Shown: piece after piece, positions 7,989 to 16,552 of the stretch
Layout of the letters: every line of letters begins with the position of its first letter
Numbering within the stretch: position 1 is the first letter of the stretch
DNA from: an uncultured Cytophagales bacterium
Lineage (GTDB): Bacteria > Bacteroidota > Bacteroidia > Cytophagales > Thermonemataceae
Assembly: GCA_938002655.1 (NCBI GenBank)
Contig: CALLAC010000032.1
Span: 1 to 56,316 of the forward strand
Direction of reading: 5' to 3'
DNA length: 56,316 nt
Notes under the pieces: model-generated
Seen by the model: only the letters and a program-made list of their open reading frames with translations
Database searches by the model: none
What the model was told of the DNA's origin: nothing
Program-made: the position numbers and the translations under genes

Positions 7989-10184
7989 ATGAAAAATATC
8001 GTTGTTTTTCTTTTGTATGTGTTGGGGCATTTGCAAGCACAACATCTACACGGAATTTTACAAGATACTCAAAAAAAAGCTATTATAGGAGCAAATATCT
8101 TTTGGCTTGGAACAAACAAAGGGACTATTTCTGACGAAAACGGTAAGTTCTATTTAGAAAAAATAGCAGAAAGCAATCGTTTAGTGATTACAGCGGTAGG
8201 TTTTTTGCATGATACGCTCACCATTGAAAACCAAGACTTTGTAAGTATTACACTCAAAGCCGAAGAGCAAATCATTCAAGCTATTGAAGTAAAGGCTGAA
8301 AGCCATTTTGTAGATAGAGAAAGCCCAATGCTCAATGAAGTAATTACTCGCAAAGAACTTACCAAAGCCGCTTGTTGCAATCTTTCGGAAAGTTTTGAAA
8401 CCAACGCTTCGGTAGATGTAAGCTATCCGGATGCCGTGACGGGTACAAAGCAAATTCGTTTGTTGGGGCTTGAGGGTACTTATGTACTCATTAATGCTGA
8501 AAACTTACCTTTTTTGCGTGGTTTGGCAAGTACCTACGGGCTAAATTTCGTTCCTGGTACTTGGGTGCAAAGTATTGACCTTATCAAAGGGGCAGGAAGC
8601 ATACTGAATGGCTACGAATCAATGACGGGGCAAATCAATGTAGAACTACTCAAGCCCGATATGCAAGAAAAAGCCATCTTGAACGCTTATCTCAATCACT
8701 TTGGCAGAATAGAAGGCAATGCCGTAATGCGATATAAACTCGCTAGTCAGTGGCAAGGAAGCGTTTTGGCACACGCCAGCACATTGCAAAGACATATTGA
8801 TACCAACCAAGATGGATTTTTAGACTTGCCTCTTTTTACGCAATACAACATTATCCATCGTTTCAAGAAGCAAACTGAACATTGGAGTGGGCAATTAGGA
8901 GTAAAATTTCTTTACGATAATCGTCAGGGAGGGCAGAGTAATTTTTGGAGTAAAAATCCATTAGCCAATGCCTACGGAACGCAAACACTTACGCAAAGAG
9001 CTGAATTTTTTACTAAAAATGCTGTTTTGTATCCTAAAAAGCCCTATCAAGGGTTAGGCTGGATTTCATCTGCAATTTATCACAAACAAGAAGGTTTTTT
9101 AGGTAAAAATCTTTATACAGGAACACAAAAAACTCTCTACAACCAAATTATTTACAACAACATCATTGGCAATACTCAACACAACTACAAAACAGGCATT
9201 ACGCATACCATTGACGATTACCAAGAAAGTTTCAAAGATTCCGTATTTACCCGCAGGGAGCATATTGGGGGCATTTTTGCCGAATACACGTACAATTCTC
9301 CCAAAAAATTTACGCTTGTGGTAGGTAATCGTTCGGATAAACACAGCCTATTTGGTTGGATTTACACGCCTCGTTTGCATTTCAGATATGAATTTGCCCA
9401 AAATACTATCGTAAGACTTTCGGCGGGTAGAGGTTTTCGCGTGCCTAATCCTATTGTCGAAAATTGGGGCTTTTTGGTGAATAATCGTACTATTTTTGCT
9501 GAAAATAACTTGCAACCTGAAATTTCGTGGAACTATGGCATCAGCTTACAAAAATCTTGGAAGTGGGAAATGGGGAAGAAAGTAGAATGGATAAGCGACT
9601 TTTTTTATACAAATTTCCAAAATCAGTTAGTTGTAGATATGGACAGGAACGCTACAGAACTGCATTTTACTAATTTGCAAGGCAAATCCTTTGCTCGTAG
9701 CTTTCAGACAGAGCTGACTATGAGACTTTTAGCAGGTTTAGAAACCAAAGTTGCTTACAAATATTATGATGTGCAAACTACACTTGCGGGCAGTTTGCAA
9801 GAACGTCCGTATGTGAGTAGGCATCGCTTTTTTGTAAATGCTTCTTATGAAACACGCCGTAGCAACTTGCAGTTTGATGCAACGCTCAAATGGCAAGGCA
9901 GACAGCGTTTGCCTGTTTCACATGATCCTCTGGAAGCCAATGAAACGCAATATTCTCCCGCTTTTGCTTTGCTTAATGCACAAATTACGAAAAAATGGAA
10001 TATTTGGGAGTGGTATGTAGGGGGAGAAAATCTACTAGGTTTTGTGCAAAAAAAACCAATCATTTCTGCCGACAATCCTCAAAGCCCACATTTTGATGCT
10101 ACAATGGTCTGGGGACCCATCTTCGGACAGATGATTTATACGGGTCTGAGAGTACATTTGAGCGGTTCTACCCAAAATCAGTAA
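7989..10184 (+). CDS. TonB-dependent receptor with N-terminal carboxypeptidase-regulatory-like domain
   Basis: An outer-membrane gated barrel (731 residues) that imports a ligand using TonB energy. It begins with a signal peptide (MKNIVVFLLYVLGHLQAQ). A carboxypeptidase D regulatory-like domain follows (about 20-95: GANIFWLGTNKGTISDENGK). The plug (about 115-220) contains IRLLGLEGTYVLINAENLPF and IKGAGSILNGYESMTGQINV. The rest is a 22-strand barrel ending in Bacteroidota style. The plug sequence resembles receptors found beside HYC_CC_PP proteins. The frame is open upstream to 7902, but that part has no signal peptide and lies in the inverted repeat, so the ATG at 7989 is used. The ligand is unknown; a metal or metallophore is a guess from the neighbour. 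Confidence 0.88.
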   Translation: MKNIVVFLLYVLGHLQAQHLHGILQDTQKKAIIGANIFWLGTNKGTISDENGKFYLEKIAESNRLVITAVGFLHDTLTIENQDFVSITLKAEEQIIQAIEVKAESHFVDRESPMLNEVITRKELTKAACCNLSESFETNASVDVSYPDAVTGTKQIRLLGLEGTYVLINAENLPFLRGLASTYGLNFVPGTWVQSIDLIKGAGSILNGYESMTGQINVELLKPDMQEKAILNAYLNHFGRIEGNAVMRYKLASQWQGSVLAHASTLQRHIDTNQDGFLDLPLFTQYNIIHRFKKQTEHWSGQLGVKFLYDNRQGGQSNFWSKNPLANAYGTQTLTQRAEFFTKNAVLYPKKPYQGLGWISSAIYHKQEGFLGKNLYTGTQKTLYNQIIYNNIIGNTQHNYKTGITHTIDDYQESFKDSVFTRREHIGGIFAEYTYNSPKKFTLVVGNRSDKHSLFGWIYTPRLHFRYEFAQNTIVRLSAGRGFRVPNPIVENWGFLVNNRTIFAENNLQPEISWNYGISLQKSWKWEMGKKVEWISDFFYTNFQNQLVVDMDRNATELHFTNLQGKSFARSFQTELTMRLLAGLETKVAYKYYDVQTTLAGSLQERPYVSRHRFFVNASYETRRSNLQFDATLKWQGRQRLPVSHDPLEANETQYSPAFALLNAQITKKWNIWEWYVGGENLLGFVQKKPIISADNPQSPHFDATMVWGPIFGQMIYTGLRVHLSGSTQNQ

Positions 10185-10256
10185 TTTTTCTAATGAAAAT
10201 CATTTGGAAAATTCGGAGGTTTTTAGTTTATTTACCGAGAACTAAAACTTACCTGT

Positions 10257-11105
10257 ATGAAGCCCAAAATTGTTGTTCCTACCGATTTTTCCGAAAGTTC
10301 CCTTAAAGGCTTGGACTTTGCCGTTCAGATAGCTAAGAAAATTGGGGCAAAAATTATATTGCACCATATCATAGAAGGTTTTCAGGATACCCGCATGTAT
10401 GGAAATATTCATGCTTCGCCCGAAGAAAAAATGATGATGAATCTGATGAATATCGCCGCTCACAAAAAAATGGCAGAAGTAATAGATCAATATCAACAAG
10501 CCAATGTAGAAATAGAAACCAACATAGAAGTAGGTACAGTATATGCAAGTATAGAAGAAAAAATTGCAAATGATGATGTAGATTTGATTGTGGTAGGTAC
10601 GCGTGGGCATAGTAAATTGGACAAAAAACATCTGGGAAGCAATTCATACAAAATTATTCGTAACAGCAGGCATCCCGTAATTGTTATAGAAGGAGATGTA
10701 AAACTCGATAGTATCAAACACATTGTTTTTGCTTCTGAGTTCGGCGAAGAACCCGAAAAAGTAATCCGAGAACTGAATGATTGGCAGGAAATTACAGGAG
10801 CAAAAATCACGCTACTCAAAATCAATCATCCTAGTTATACAATGAGCCATAAAGATATAGAAGATGCTCTAAAAGAATTTGCTGTAAATAATCATCTCAA
10901 AAATTATGAAATAGCCGTTTATACCGATATAGACCCAGCTCATGGCATTATCCATTTTGCTGAAAAAGAAAGGGCAGGGCTTATTTTTGTAGGTACAGAT
11001 TTTTACAGAGGCTTATGGGAACGCTTATGGCATCGCCGTACCCAAGTAGCCGAAGAAGTAGCTACGCATACAGGCATACCTGTCATGTCTTACCAGCCAA
11101 GATGA
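10257..11105 (+). CDS. Tandem-domain universal stress protein
   Basis: A 282-residue cytoplasmic protein with two UspA folds. Domain 1 (1-146) begins KIVVPTDFSESSLKGLDFAV and carries the nucleotide-binding motif VVGTRGHSKLDKKHLGSNSYKI, followed by HPVIVI, typical of ATP-binding Usp proteins. Domain 2 (about 152-282) begins IKHIVFASEFGEEPEKVI. Its motif FVGTDFYRGLWERLWHRR is degenerate, so only one domain is likely to bind ATP. This arrangement is common in Bacteroidota. It stands alone between the TonB receptor and a terminator. A stress-adaptive role is inferred from the family. Confidence 0.88.
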   Translation: MKPKIVVPTDFSESSLKGLDFAVQIAKKIGAKIILHHIIEGFQDTRMYGNIHASPEEKMMMNLMNIAAHKKMAEVIDQYQQANVEIETNIEVGTVYASIEEKIANDDVDLIVVGTRGHSKLDKKHLGSNSYKIIRNSRHPVIVIEGDVKLDSIKHIVFASEFGEEPEKVIRELNDWQEITGAKITLLKINHPSYTMSHKDIEDALKEFAVNNHLKNYEIAVYTDIDPAHGIIHFAEKERAGLIFVGTDFYRGLWERLWHRRTQVAEEVATHTGIPVMSYQPR

Positions 11106-11161
11106 TTGTTTTTCTCTTTGACTAAAAACCTTTGAAAACCTTACAGATTGGTACTACTTGC

Positions 11162-11197
11162 AAAAACTCACAGATGCTCAAAATCTGTGAGTTTTTT
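11162..11197 (+). terminator. Intrinsic terminator after the universal stress gene
   Basis: The arms AACTCACAGAT and ATCTGTGAGTT are separated by a 7-base loop (11176-11182), and the right arm runs into TTTTTT. The tail also supplies the -33 box of the next promoter. Confidence 0.85.
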
Positions 11198-11225
11198 GTT
11201 TTTAATTCGATTTTTTATATCTTTG
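11195..11225 (+). promoter_or_regulatory. Promoter of the small secreted protein gene (and perhaps secDF)
   Basis: TTTG at 11195-11198 and TATCTTTG at 11218-11225 fit the -33/-7 consensus with a 19-base spacer. The start codon at 11235 is only 9 bases beyond the -7 box, so the leader would be almost absent. Confidence 0.6.
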
Positions 11226-11234
11226 CCCGCTAAA

Positions 11235-11564
11235 ATGAAAAATAAGTTGTACATATCAGTAGGTGCTTTTTTGCTTTTGTTCTTTTGGCTAATGGGAACA
11301 AATGCAAACGCATTTTTTTTGCAGAAAAGCAACCAGCCTGCTGAAAAGCAAGAAAAACCTCTCAAAGAGCAAATTTCTGCCTATGAACTGAAAGCTACTT
11401 TTTCAGGCTTTTCTGTGGCAGGGTTGCAAACCCATTATTTTCTACTGTTTGAAGTTTCTTTTGCTATTCTTGAAACCGAAATTTGCTTGTTTGCTTATCC
11501 TCTTTTTCGGATAGCTTTTTTTGAGAAAATCTTTGAGCATCTGATTGCTCCCCAAGCTCCATAA
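11235..11564 (+). CDS. Small secreted or membrane protein of unknown function
   Basis: A 109-residue protein with an N-terminal signal peptide (MKNKLYISVGAFLLLFFWLM, ending about NANA). A short charged spacer (QPAEKQEKPLKEQ) is followed by a hydrophobic, aromatic-rich C-terminal half ending IAPQAP. The frame opens earlier at 11148, but that extension lies in the terminator, so the ATG at 11235 is used. It sits 89 bases before secDF. I recognise no family. Confidence 0.55.
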   Translation: MKNKLYISVGAFLLLFFWLMGTNANAFFLQKSNQPAEKQEKPLKEQISAYELKATFSGFSVAGLQTHYFLLFEVSFAILETEICLFAYPLFRIAFFEKIFEHLIAPQAP

Positions 11565-11653
11565 AAATTTGAGATTTGACACTCGCAACATTCACTTTTG
11601 AACCATTATTCTCCCCTATTTCTAAATTATTTTTCACCAAAAACTAAAAAAAC

Positions 11654-14600
11654 ATGAAAAATCGTTCAGCCATTATTTTTCTGACGGCAATTATTGCTAT
11701 CTTATGTATTTATTCACTTTCTTTTACGTGGGTAGGCTATCGCATACGTGAAGATGCTGAAAAACAAGCTACCAAAGGCAAAGATATCGATTATGCAAAA
11801 AAACAAGAAATTTTGCGTAATAAATCTTATGAAATTGTATACGATATTGGCATTGCTAAATACGATTACAACAGTGTCAAAAAACGTGAATTGGGTTTAG
11901 GCTTAGATTTGCGTGGCGGTATGCAATTTACTTTACAGGTTTCTCATGCCGAGCTACTCAAAATTCTTGCAGGCAGAAGAGCCAAAGAGGCTAATTTCCA
12001 AAAAGCTCTTGCCAAAGCACAAGAAAAACAAAAAAGTAGCTCTCGCCCTTTTGTAAGGCTTTTTGCTGAAGCTATGGAAGAAGTTGCCCCTGGAACACAA
12101 CTAGCTCGCTTTTTCGTAAGCTCTACCAACAGCGAAATTACCTTACAATCGTCTAACAATGATGTAATTGCCTATTTGGAAAAGAAAACAGAGGAAAGTG
12201 TTGATTTAGCGTTCCGTATTATTCAAGACCGTATCGATAAAACAGGGCTTGCCAACCCAAGTATTTCCAAAGTGCCCGCATCAGGACGTATCCAAATAGA
12301 ACTGCCCGGTGTAGATGACCCCGAACGTACCGAAAAACTGCTCAAAAGTCAGGCAAAATTAGAGTTTTGGCAAGTATATGACCAAGCGGCTTTGCAGGAA
12401 GGTATAGAAAAACTCATCGATTACACCAATACCCTTGAAGCCTCTAACAAATCTGCTAAAAAAGACGATAACCCTTTCCTGAAAAAAGATAGTACTGAAA
12501 AAGATGAAAACCCTTTTATCAAGAAAGATACGGCTACTGCCAAAGCAGATACGGCAAGCAAAAAAGTAGAAACCAAAGACACAGCCAAAAATAATAAAAA
12601 AGATACCAGCAAAACAACCAAAGATACTGTCAAGAAAAAGAACGAAAAGCAAGACCGCTTTGCCGCTTTCAGTAAACTATTTACTCCTTTCGGCAACAAT
12701 CTGTATGTAAAACTAGAAGATACTGCCAAAGTAAATAAAATTTTCAACGTGCCCGAAGTTAAAAACGCTTTTCCCACAGATATGGTGATGATGTGGGGAG
12801 CAAAAGTAGAGCAAGATGAATTGCTTGCTAATGGGCAAAAAAATCCTATCAAAGGGCAACTGCCTATTTATTTCCTGAAAGCCAATACCGATGGAGAAGC
12901 TCTTTTGAGTGGTGAAGTAGTTGAAAATGCTTTTCCCGACTACGACCCCCAAAAAGGCTATGGCGTTACAATGATTATGAACATCAAAGGAGCTCAGGAA
13001 TGGGCAAGAATTACCAGAGAAAATATTGGTAAGCAGATTGCTATTGTATTGGATAGAGCTGTTTATTCTGCTCCTGTGGTACAAACTGAAATTACAGGTG
13101 GAAATTCCTCCATTACAGGAAATTTTACTCTAGAAGAAGCACAAGATCTAGCAACTATTCTTAAATCGGGCAAATTGCCTATCCCTACCGAAGTAGTAGA
13201 ACGTGGTATTGTAGGACCTTCGCTCGGAAAAGAAGCTATCAATCAAGGGCTTATTTCTACACTGGTGGCACTTGCAGTGGTATTCTTGTTTATTTATGTG
13301 TATTACAACGTGGCAGGTCTGATAGTATGGATTGCCCTGATTGCCAACATTTTCTTTACGTTAGGCGTAATGGCATCGTTTGGTACAATCCTAACGCTTT
13401 CAGGTATTGCAGGTTTTGTGCTTTCGGTGGCTATGTCCATAGATGCCAACGTACTAATCAATGAACGTATCCGCGAAGAACTACAACAAGGTAAAGCCTT
13501 TGCCGAAGCCGTCAAAATTGGTTATACCAAAGCGTATAGTTCTATTCTCGACTCCAATATTACCACTTTCATTATCGGTGTGATTTTGTATATGTTCAGC
13601 GAGGCAAGCTTGGTACGTGGCTTTGCCATCACCTTAATGATAGGTATTTGTACTTCGCTTTTCAGTGCTATTTTCATTACTCGTTTGCTTACCGAAAGTC
13701 TGATAATTGCTCGTGGTAAAACACTTTCTTTCAAATCTGCCTTTTTCAATAGTATTTTCCCCAAAACAAACTTCAATTTTATAGCTACACGCAAAAAAGC
13801 CTATTTATTTTCAGCAAGCATTGTTTTGTTGGGCTTAATTTTAGCTATCGTACAAGGTGGATTTACTTTTGGAGTAGATTTTACAGGTGGACGCTCTTAC
13901 GTAGTAGCTTTCAATAAAACCATTCCTGTGAGTGAAGTGCGAGAGGCTCTTACAAAAGTATTTCAGACTAGTACCGAAGTGAAAACCTACAATACTAGCA
14001 ACCAACTCAAAATTACCACGAGCTATCTTGCTAATGAAGCAGGAGCAGATGAAAAAGTAGAAGCCAAACTCAAAGAAGGGCTTGCCAAGTTCCAAGATGC
14101 CAAACCCGAAATTGTAAGTTTCACAAAAGTAGATTCGGCTGTAGCCGATGATATCTTGGCAACCGCTCGTTTTGCTGTGGTGCTCTCGCTCATAGCGATG
14201 TTTTTGTATATCTTCATTCGTTTCCGTTATTGGCAATATGGACTTGCGGCACTTGTTTCGCTTGCCCACAACGTACTGATTGTGCTTGCTTTTGTCCCTA
14301 TTGCTAAAATTTTAGGCTTAAATCTTGAAATTGACCAAATCTTTGTTGCCTCAGTGCTAACCGTGGTAGGTTATTCTATCAACGATACCGTGGTAGTGTT
14401 TGACCGCATTCGTGAGTTTGCTCGCCAGAGTATTGAAAGTAAAGATTTTGCAAAACAACTAAATGCGGCTATCAACGATACATTGAGCCGTACCGTAGTT
14501 ACAGGTATTACAACCATTGTTACAACGCTAATTCTGCTATTCTTTGCAGGAGAAGTATTGAGAGGATTTTCGTATTCAATGTTTATTGGTATTGTATTTG

Positions 14601-14731
14601 GTACGTATTCATCTATTTTCATTGCAGCACCCGCCGTGCTCGACTTTGCTCGCCGCAAAGGTATAGAAGAAGCCCAACGCGAAGCCGAAAAACAAGCCGC
14701 TTTGCAAGCAGAACAAGAAAAGCAAACCTAA
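11654..14731 (+). CDS. secDF: Fused protein translocase subunit SecDF
   Basis: SecD and SecF use the proton motive force to pull proteins through SecYEG. Here, as usual in Bacteroidota, they form one 1025-residue chain. The SecD half has an N-terminal TM helix (about 6-26) and the D4 motif LGLDLRGGMQFTL (82-94). The P1 region is followed by five TM helices with SVAMSIDANVLINERIREEL. The SecF half starts at about residue 715 and has FGVDFTGGRSYVV and VVGYSINDTVVVFDRIRE. A Lys/Asp/Thr-rich low-complexity insertion (about 264-335), including repeated NPF(L/I)KKD units, interrupts the periplasmic domain; I would not expect it in enteric SecD. It ends in a terminator shared with murQ. Confidence 0.96.
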   Translation: MKNRSAIIFLTAIIAILCIYSLSFTWVGYRIREDAEKQATKGKDIDYAKKQEILRNKSYEIVYDIGIAKYDYNSVKKRELGLGLDLRGGMQFTLQVSHAELLKILAGRRAKEANFQKALAKAQEKQKSSSRPFVRLFAEAMEEVAPGTQLARFFVSSTNSEITLQSSNNDVIAYLEKKTEESVDLAFRIIQDRIDKTGLANPSISKVPASGRIQIELPGVDDPERTEKLLKSQAKLEFWQVYDQAALQEGIEKLIDYTNTLEASNKSAKKDDNPFLKKDSTEKDENPFIKKDTATAKADTASKKVETKDTAKNNKKDTSKTTKDTVKKKNEKQDRFAAFSKLFTPFGNNLYVKLEDTAKVNKIFNVPEVKNAFPTDMVMMWGAKVEQDELLANGQKNPIKGQLPIYFLKANTDGEALLSGEVVENAFPDYDPQKGYGVTMIMNIKGAQEWARITRENIGKQIAIVLDRAVYSAPVVQTEITGGNSSITGNFTLEEAQDLATILKSGKLPIPTEVVERGIVGPSLGKEAINQGLISTLVALAVVFLFIYVYYNVAGLIVWIALIANIFFTLGVMASFGTILTLSGIAGFVLSVAMSIDANVLINERIREELQQGKAFAEAVKIGYTKAYSSILDSNITTFIIGVILYMFSEASLVRGFAITLMIGICTSLFSAIFITRLLTESLIIARGKTLSFKSAFFNSIFPKTNFNFIATRKKAYLFSASIVLLGLILAIVQGGFTFGVDFTGGRSYVVAFNKTIPVSEVREALTKVFQTSTEVKTYNTSNQLKITTSYLANEAGADEKVEAKLKEGLAKFQDAKPEIVSFTKVDSAVADDILATARFAVVLSLIAMFLYIFIRFRYWQYGLAALVSLAHNVLIVLAFVPIAKILGLNLEIDQIFVASVLTVVGYSINDTVVVFDRIREFARQSIESKDFAKQLNAAINDTLSRTVVTGITTIVTTLILLFFAGEVLRGFSYSMFIGIVFGTYSSIFIAAPAVLDFARRKGIEEAQREAEKQAALQAEQEKQT

Positions 14732-14734
14732 TGC

Positions 14735-14768
14735 AACAAAAGCCCCCGTATTGCAGGGGGCTTTTGTT
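14735..14768. terminator. Bidirectional terminator between secDF and murQ
   Basis: The perfect 13-bp arms AACAAAAGCCCCC and GGGGGCTTTTGTT enclose an 8-base loop. T-rich flanks on both sides fit termination of the two convergent genes. The secDF stop is 4 bases to the left and the murQ stop is 3 bases to the right. Confidence 0.9.
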
Positions 14769-14770
14769 AT

Positions 14771-15574
14771 TTATTGCTGAAAATTTTCAATGGCTTTTCG
14801 TACATTTCCGTATCGTTGTAATAGCTCTTGAGCCTGTGTAGCAGAAATATGCAGTTCATTGCAAAGAATACGAGTGGCTCGGTCAATGAGTTTGGTATTG
14901 GCAAGTTGCATATCTACCATTTTATTGCCTTTTACTCTGCCAAGTTGTATCATGGTAGTTGTGGAAATCATGTTGAGTACAAGTTTTTGAGCAGTGCCCG
15001 CCTTCATACGCGTACTACCTGTGATGAACTCTGCCCCTACGATTACTTCAATAGCTACGTTGGCGTATTGAGCTACGGGAGTATTCAGATTGCAAGTAAT
15101 GCAAGCAGTAAAAATGCCATTTTCTTGGGCTTTTTGCAAAGCACCAACAACATAGGGTGTTCTACCAGAAGCGGCAATACCTACCAAAACGTCCAGTTCA
15201 TTGATACGGAAAACTTGCAGATCTTTCCAAGCCTGCTCGCTATCATCTTCGGCAAATTCTACGGCTTTACGGATGGCTTTATCACCCCCTGCAATAATGC
15301 CAATTACCCAATCATCAGGTACGCCAAAAGTGGGCGGACATTCTGAGGCATCTACAATACCCAAACGCCCACTGGTGCCAGCTCCTATGTAAAAAAGCCT
15401 GCCCCCCATCTGCATACGTGGTACAATTTCAGCCACTAACTTTTCAATTTGCGGGATAGCTTTCTCTACTGCAAATGGAACGATTTTATCTTCGGCATTG
15501 ATACCCTCCAAAATCTCACGAATAGACTTTCTTTCTAAATCTTGATATTTTGAATCGGCTTCGGTAAAATTCAT
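14771..15574 (-). CDS. murQ: N-acetylmuramic acid 6-phosphate etherase
   Basis: MurQ cleaves the D-lactyl ether of MurNAc-6-phosphate to give GlcNAc-6-phosphate, a step in cell-wall recycling in the cytoplasm. The 267-residue protein has the SIS fold with FYIGAGTSGRLGIVDASECP (61-80). The two catalytic acids are present: Glu78 (E. coli Glu83) and Glu109 (E. coli Glu114). ITGSTRMKAGTAQK is also diagnostic. It is somewhat shorter than E. coli MurQ (298) because the C-terminal UBA-like part is reduced. No PTS transporter or AnmK is adjacent, so the MurNAc-6-P source is elsewhere. It diverges from fabI. Confidence 0.95.
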   Translation of the reverse strand: MNFTEADSKYQDLERKSIREILEGINAEDKIVPFAVEKAIPQIEKLVAEIVPRMQMGGRLFYIGAGTSGRLGIVDASECPPTFGVPDDWVIGIIAGGDKAIRKAVEFAEDDSEQAWKDLQVFRINELDVLVGIAASGRTPYVVGALQKAQENGIFTACITCNLNTPVAQYANVAIEVIVGAEFITGSTRMKAGTAQKLVLNMISTTTMIQLGRVKGNKMVDMQLANTKLIDRATRILCNELHISATQAQELLQRYGNVRKAIENFQQ

Positions 15575-15630
15575 AATTTTAGAGTTTCAGGCTTCAAAAG
15601 AAAAACCTCATATTCACTATTTTATTATTG

Positions 15631-15638
15631 CAAAAATA
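15631..15638 (-). promoter_or_regulatory. Candidate -7 box for murQ
   Basis: The minus strand reads TATTTTTG here, an exact TAnnTTTG match, 56 bases before the murQ start. No clear -33 box at the expected spacing. Confidence 0.35.
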
Positions 15639-15708
15639 AGCCTTTTTGCTGATTTTGCTCATTTCTTACAAGCGTTTTTTTTGCTCACTTTGAAAAAACA
15701 AAATTCTT

Positions 15709-16479
15709 ATGTTCAACCTCAATAATCAAAAAGGACTGATTGTAGGTATCGCCAATGACAAATCTATTGCATATGGTTGTGCCAAAATTTTAGCCGACCA
15801 AGGTGCCGAACTGGCTATTACGTATCTGAATGAAAAAGCAGAAAAGTTTGTTCGTCCTCTTGCCGAGAAACTTTATGCAAGTATTATAGCCCAAATGGAC
15901 GTTCAGAAAGAAGAGGAAGTCAAAGCAGTTTTTGAGCAAATTGCACAAAAATGGGGGAAATTAGACTTTCTCATACATTCCATAGCTTTTGCACCATCAG
16001 AAGACTTGAAGGGGAGGCTTATTGATTGCTCTGCCGAAGGCTTCAAATTAGCAATGGATATTAGTTGCCATTCATTTATTCGCTTGGCTCATTATGCCGA
16101 GAATTTGCTTTCGCAAGGCAGAGGCTCTTTGATAGCAATGAGTTATTACGGCTCGGAAAAAGTCATCAAGAATTATGCTATTATGGGACCCGTAAAAGCC
16201 GCCTTGGAAAGTACAGTACGCTATTTGGCTTTTGAATTGGGCGAAAGAGGCATCAATGTCAATGCGATTTCACCTGGAACCATTGCAACGCGTGCCGCAG
16301 GTGGTTTGAGCGATTTTGACGAGCTAATGAAAAAAACAGAACAACTTACTCCGCTCAAACGTCTGCCTACTATTGAAGATGTAGGAAAAATGGCGGCTTT
16401 CCTTATTTCAGATGAAGCCCAATACATTACAGGCGATACCTTCTATGTAGATGGAGGCTACCATATTATGGGGGTGTAG
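15709..16479 (+). CDS. fabI: Enoyl-[acyl-carrier-protein] reductase (NADH)
   Basis: FabI catalyses the last reduction of each fatty-acid elongation cycle. The 256-residue short-chain dehydrogenase begins KGLIVGIANDKSIAYGCAKI, the FabI cofactor motif. The active-site residues Tyr146, Tyr156 and Lys163 sit in SYYGSEKVIKNYAIMGPVKA, with the same Tyr156/Lys163 numbering as E. coli. ISPGTIATRAAGGLSDFDEL and the C-terminal ITGDTFYVDGGYHIMGV are also family-typical. It stands as a single gene between murQ (divergent) and the PHA-synthase-like gene. No other fab gene is adjacent. Confidence 0.93.
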   Translation: MFNLNNQKGLIVGIANDKSIAYGCAKILADQGAELAITYLNEKAEKFVRPLAEKLYASIIAQMDVQKEEEVKAVFEQIAQKWGKLDFLIHSIAFAPSEDLKGRLIDCSAEGFKLAMDISCHSFIRLAHYAENLLSQGRGSLIAMSYYGSEKVIKNYAIMGPVKAALESTVRYLAFELGERGINVNAISPGTIATRAAGGLSDFDELMKKTEQLTPLKRLPTIEDVGKMAAFLISDEAQYITGDTFYVDGGYHIMGV

Positions 16480-16523
16480 CAAACTTTTCTTAAAAATTTA
16501 ACTTCACTTTAACACAAAAATCT

Positions 16524-16531
16524 TACATTTG
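16524..16531 (+). promoter_or_regulatory. -7 box upstream of the PHA-synthase-like gene
   Basis: TACATTTG matches TAnnTTTG exactly, 21 bases before the ATG at 16553. A weak TTT at 16508 could serve as the -33 region. Confidence 0.45.
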
Positions 16532-16552
16532 TAAAAAATAAATCACAAATCT

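Noticed and set aside
10242-10825. Overlapping minus-strand frames inside the universal stress gene
   Set aside because: His/Tyr/Phe-rich antisense frames without start signals; the plus strand has clear UspA motifs.
12359-12852. Minus-strand frames inside secDF over the Lys/Asp/Thr insertion
   Set aside because: The complementary strand of a Lys/Asp-rich stretch gives Phe/Leu/Val-rich apparent membrane proteins; typical artefact.
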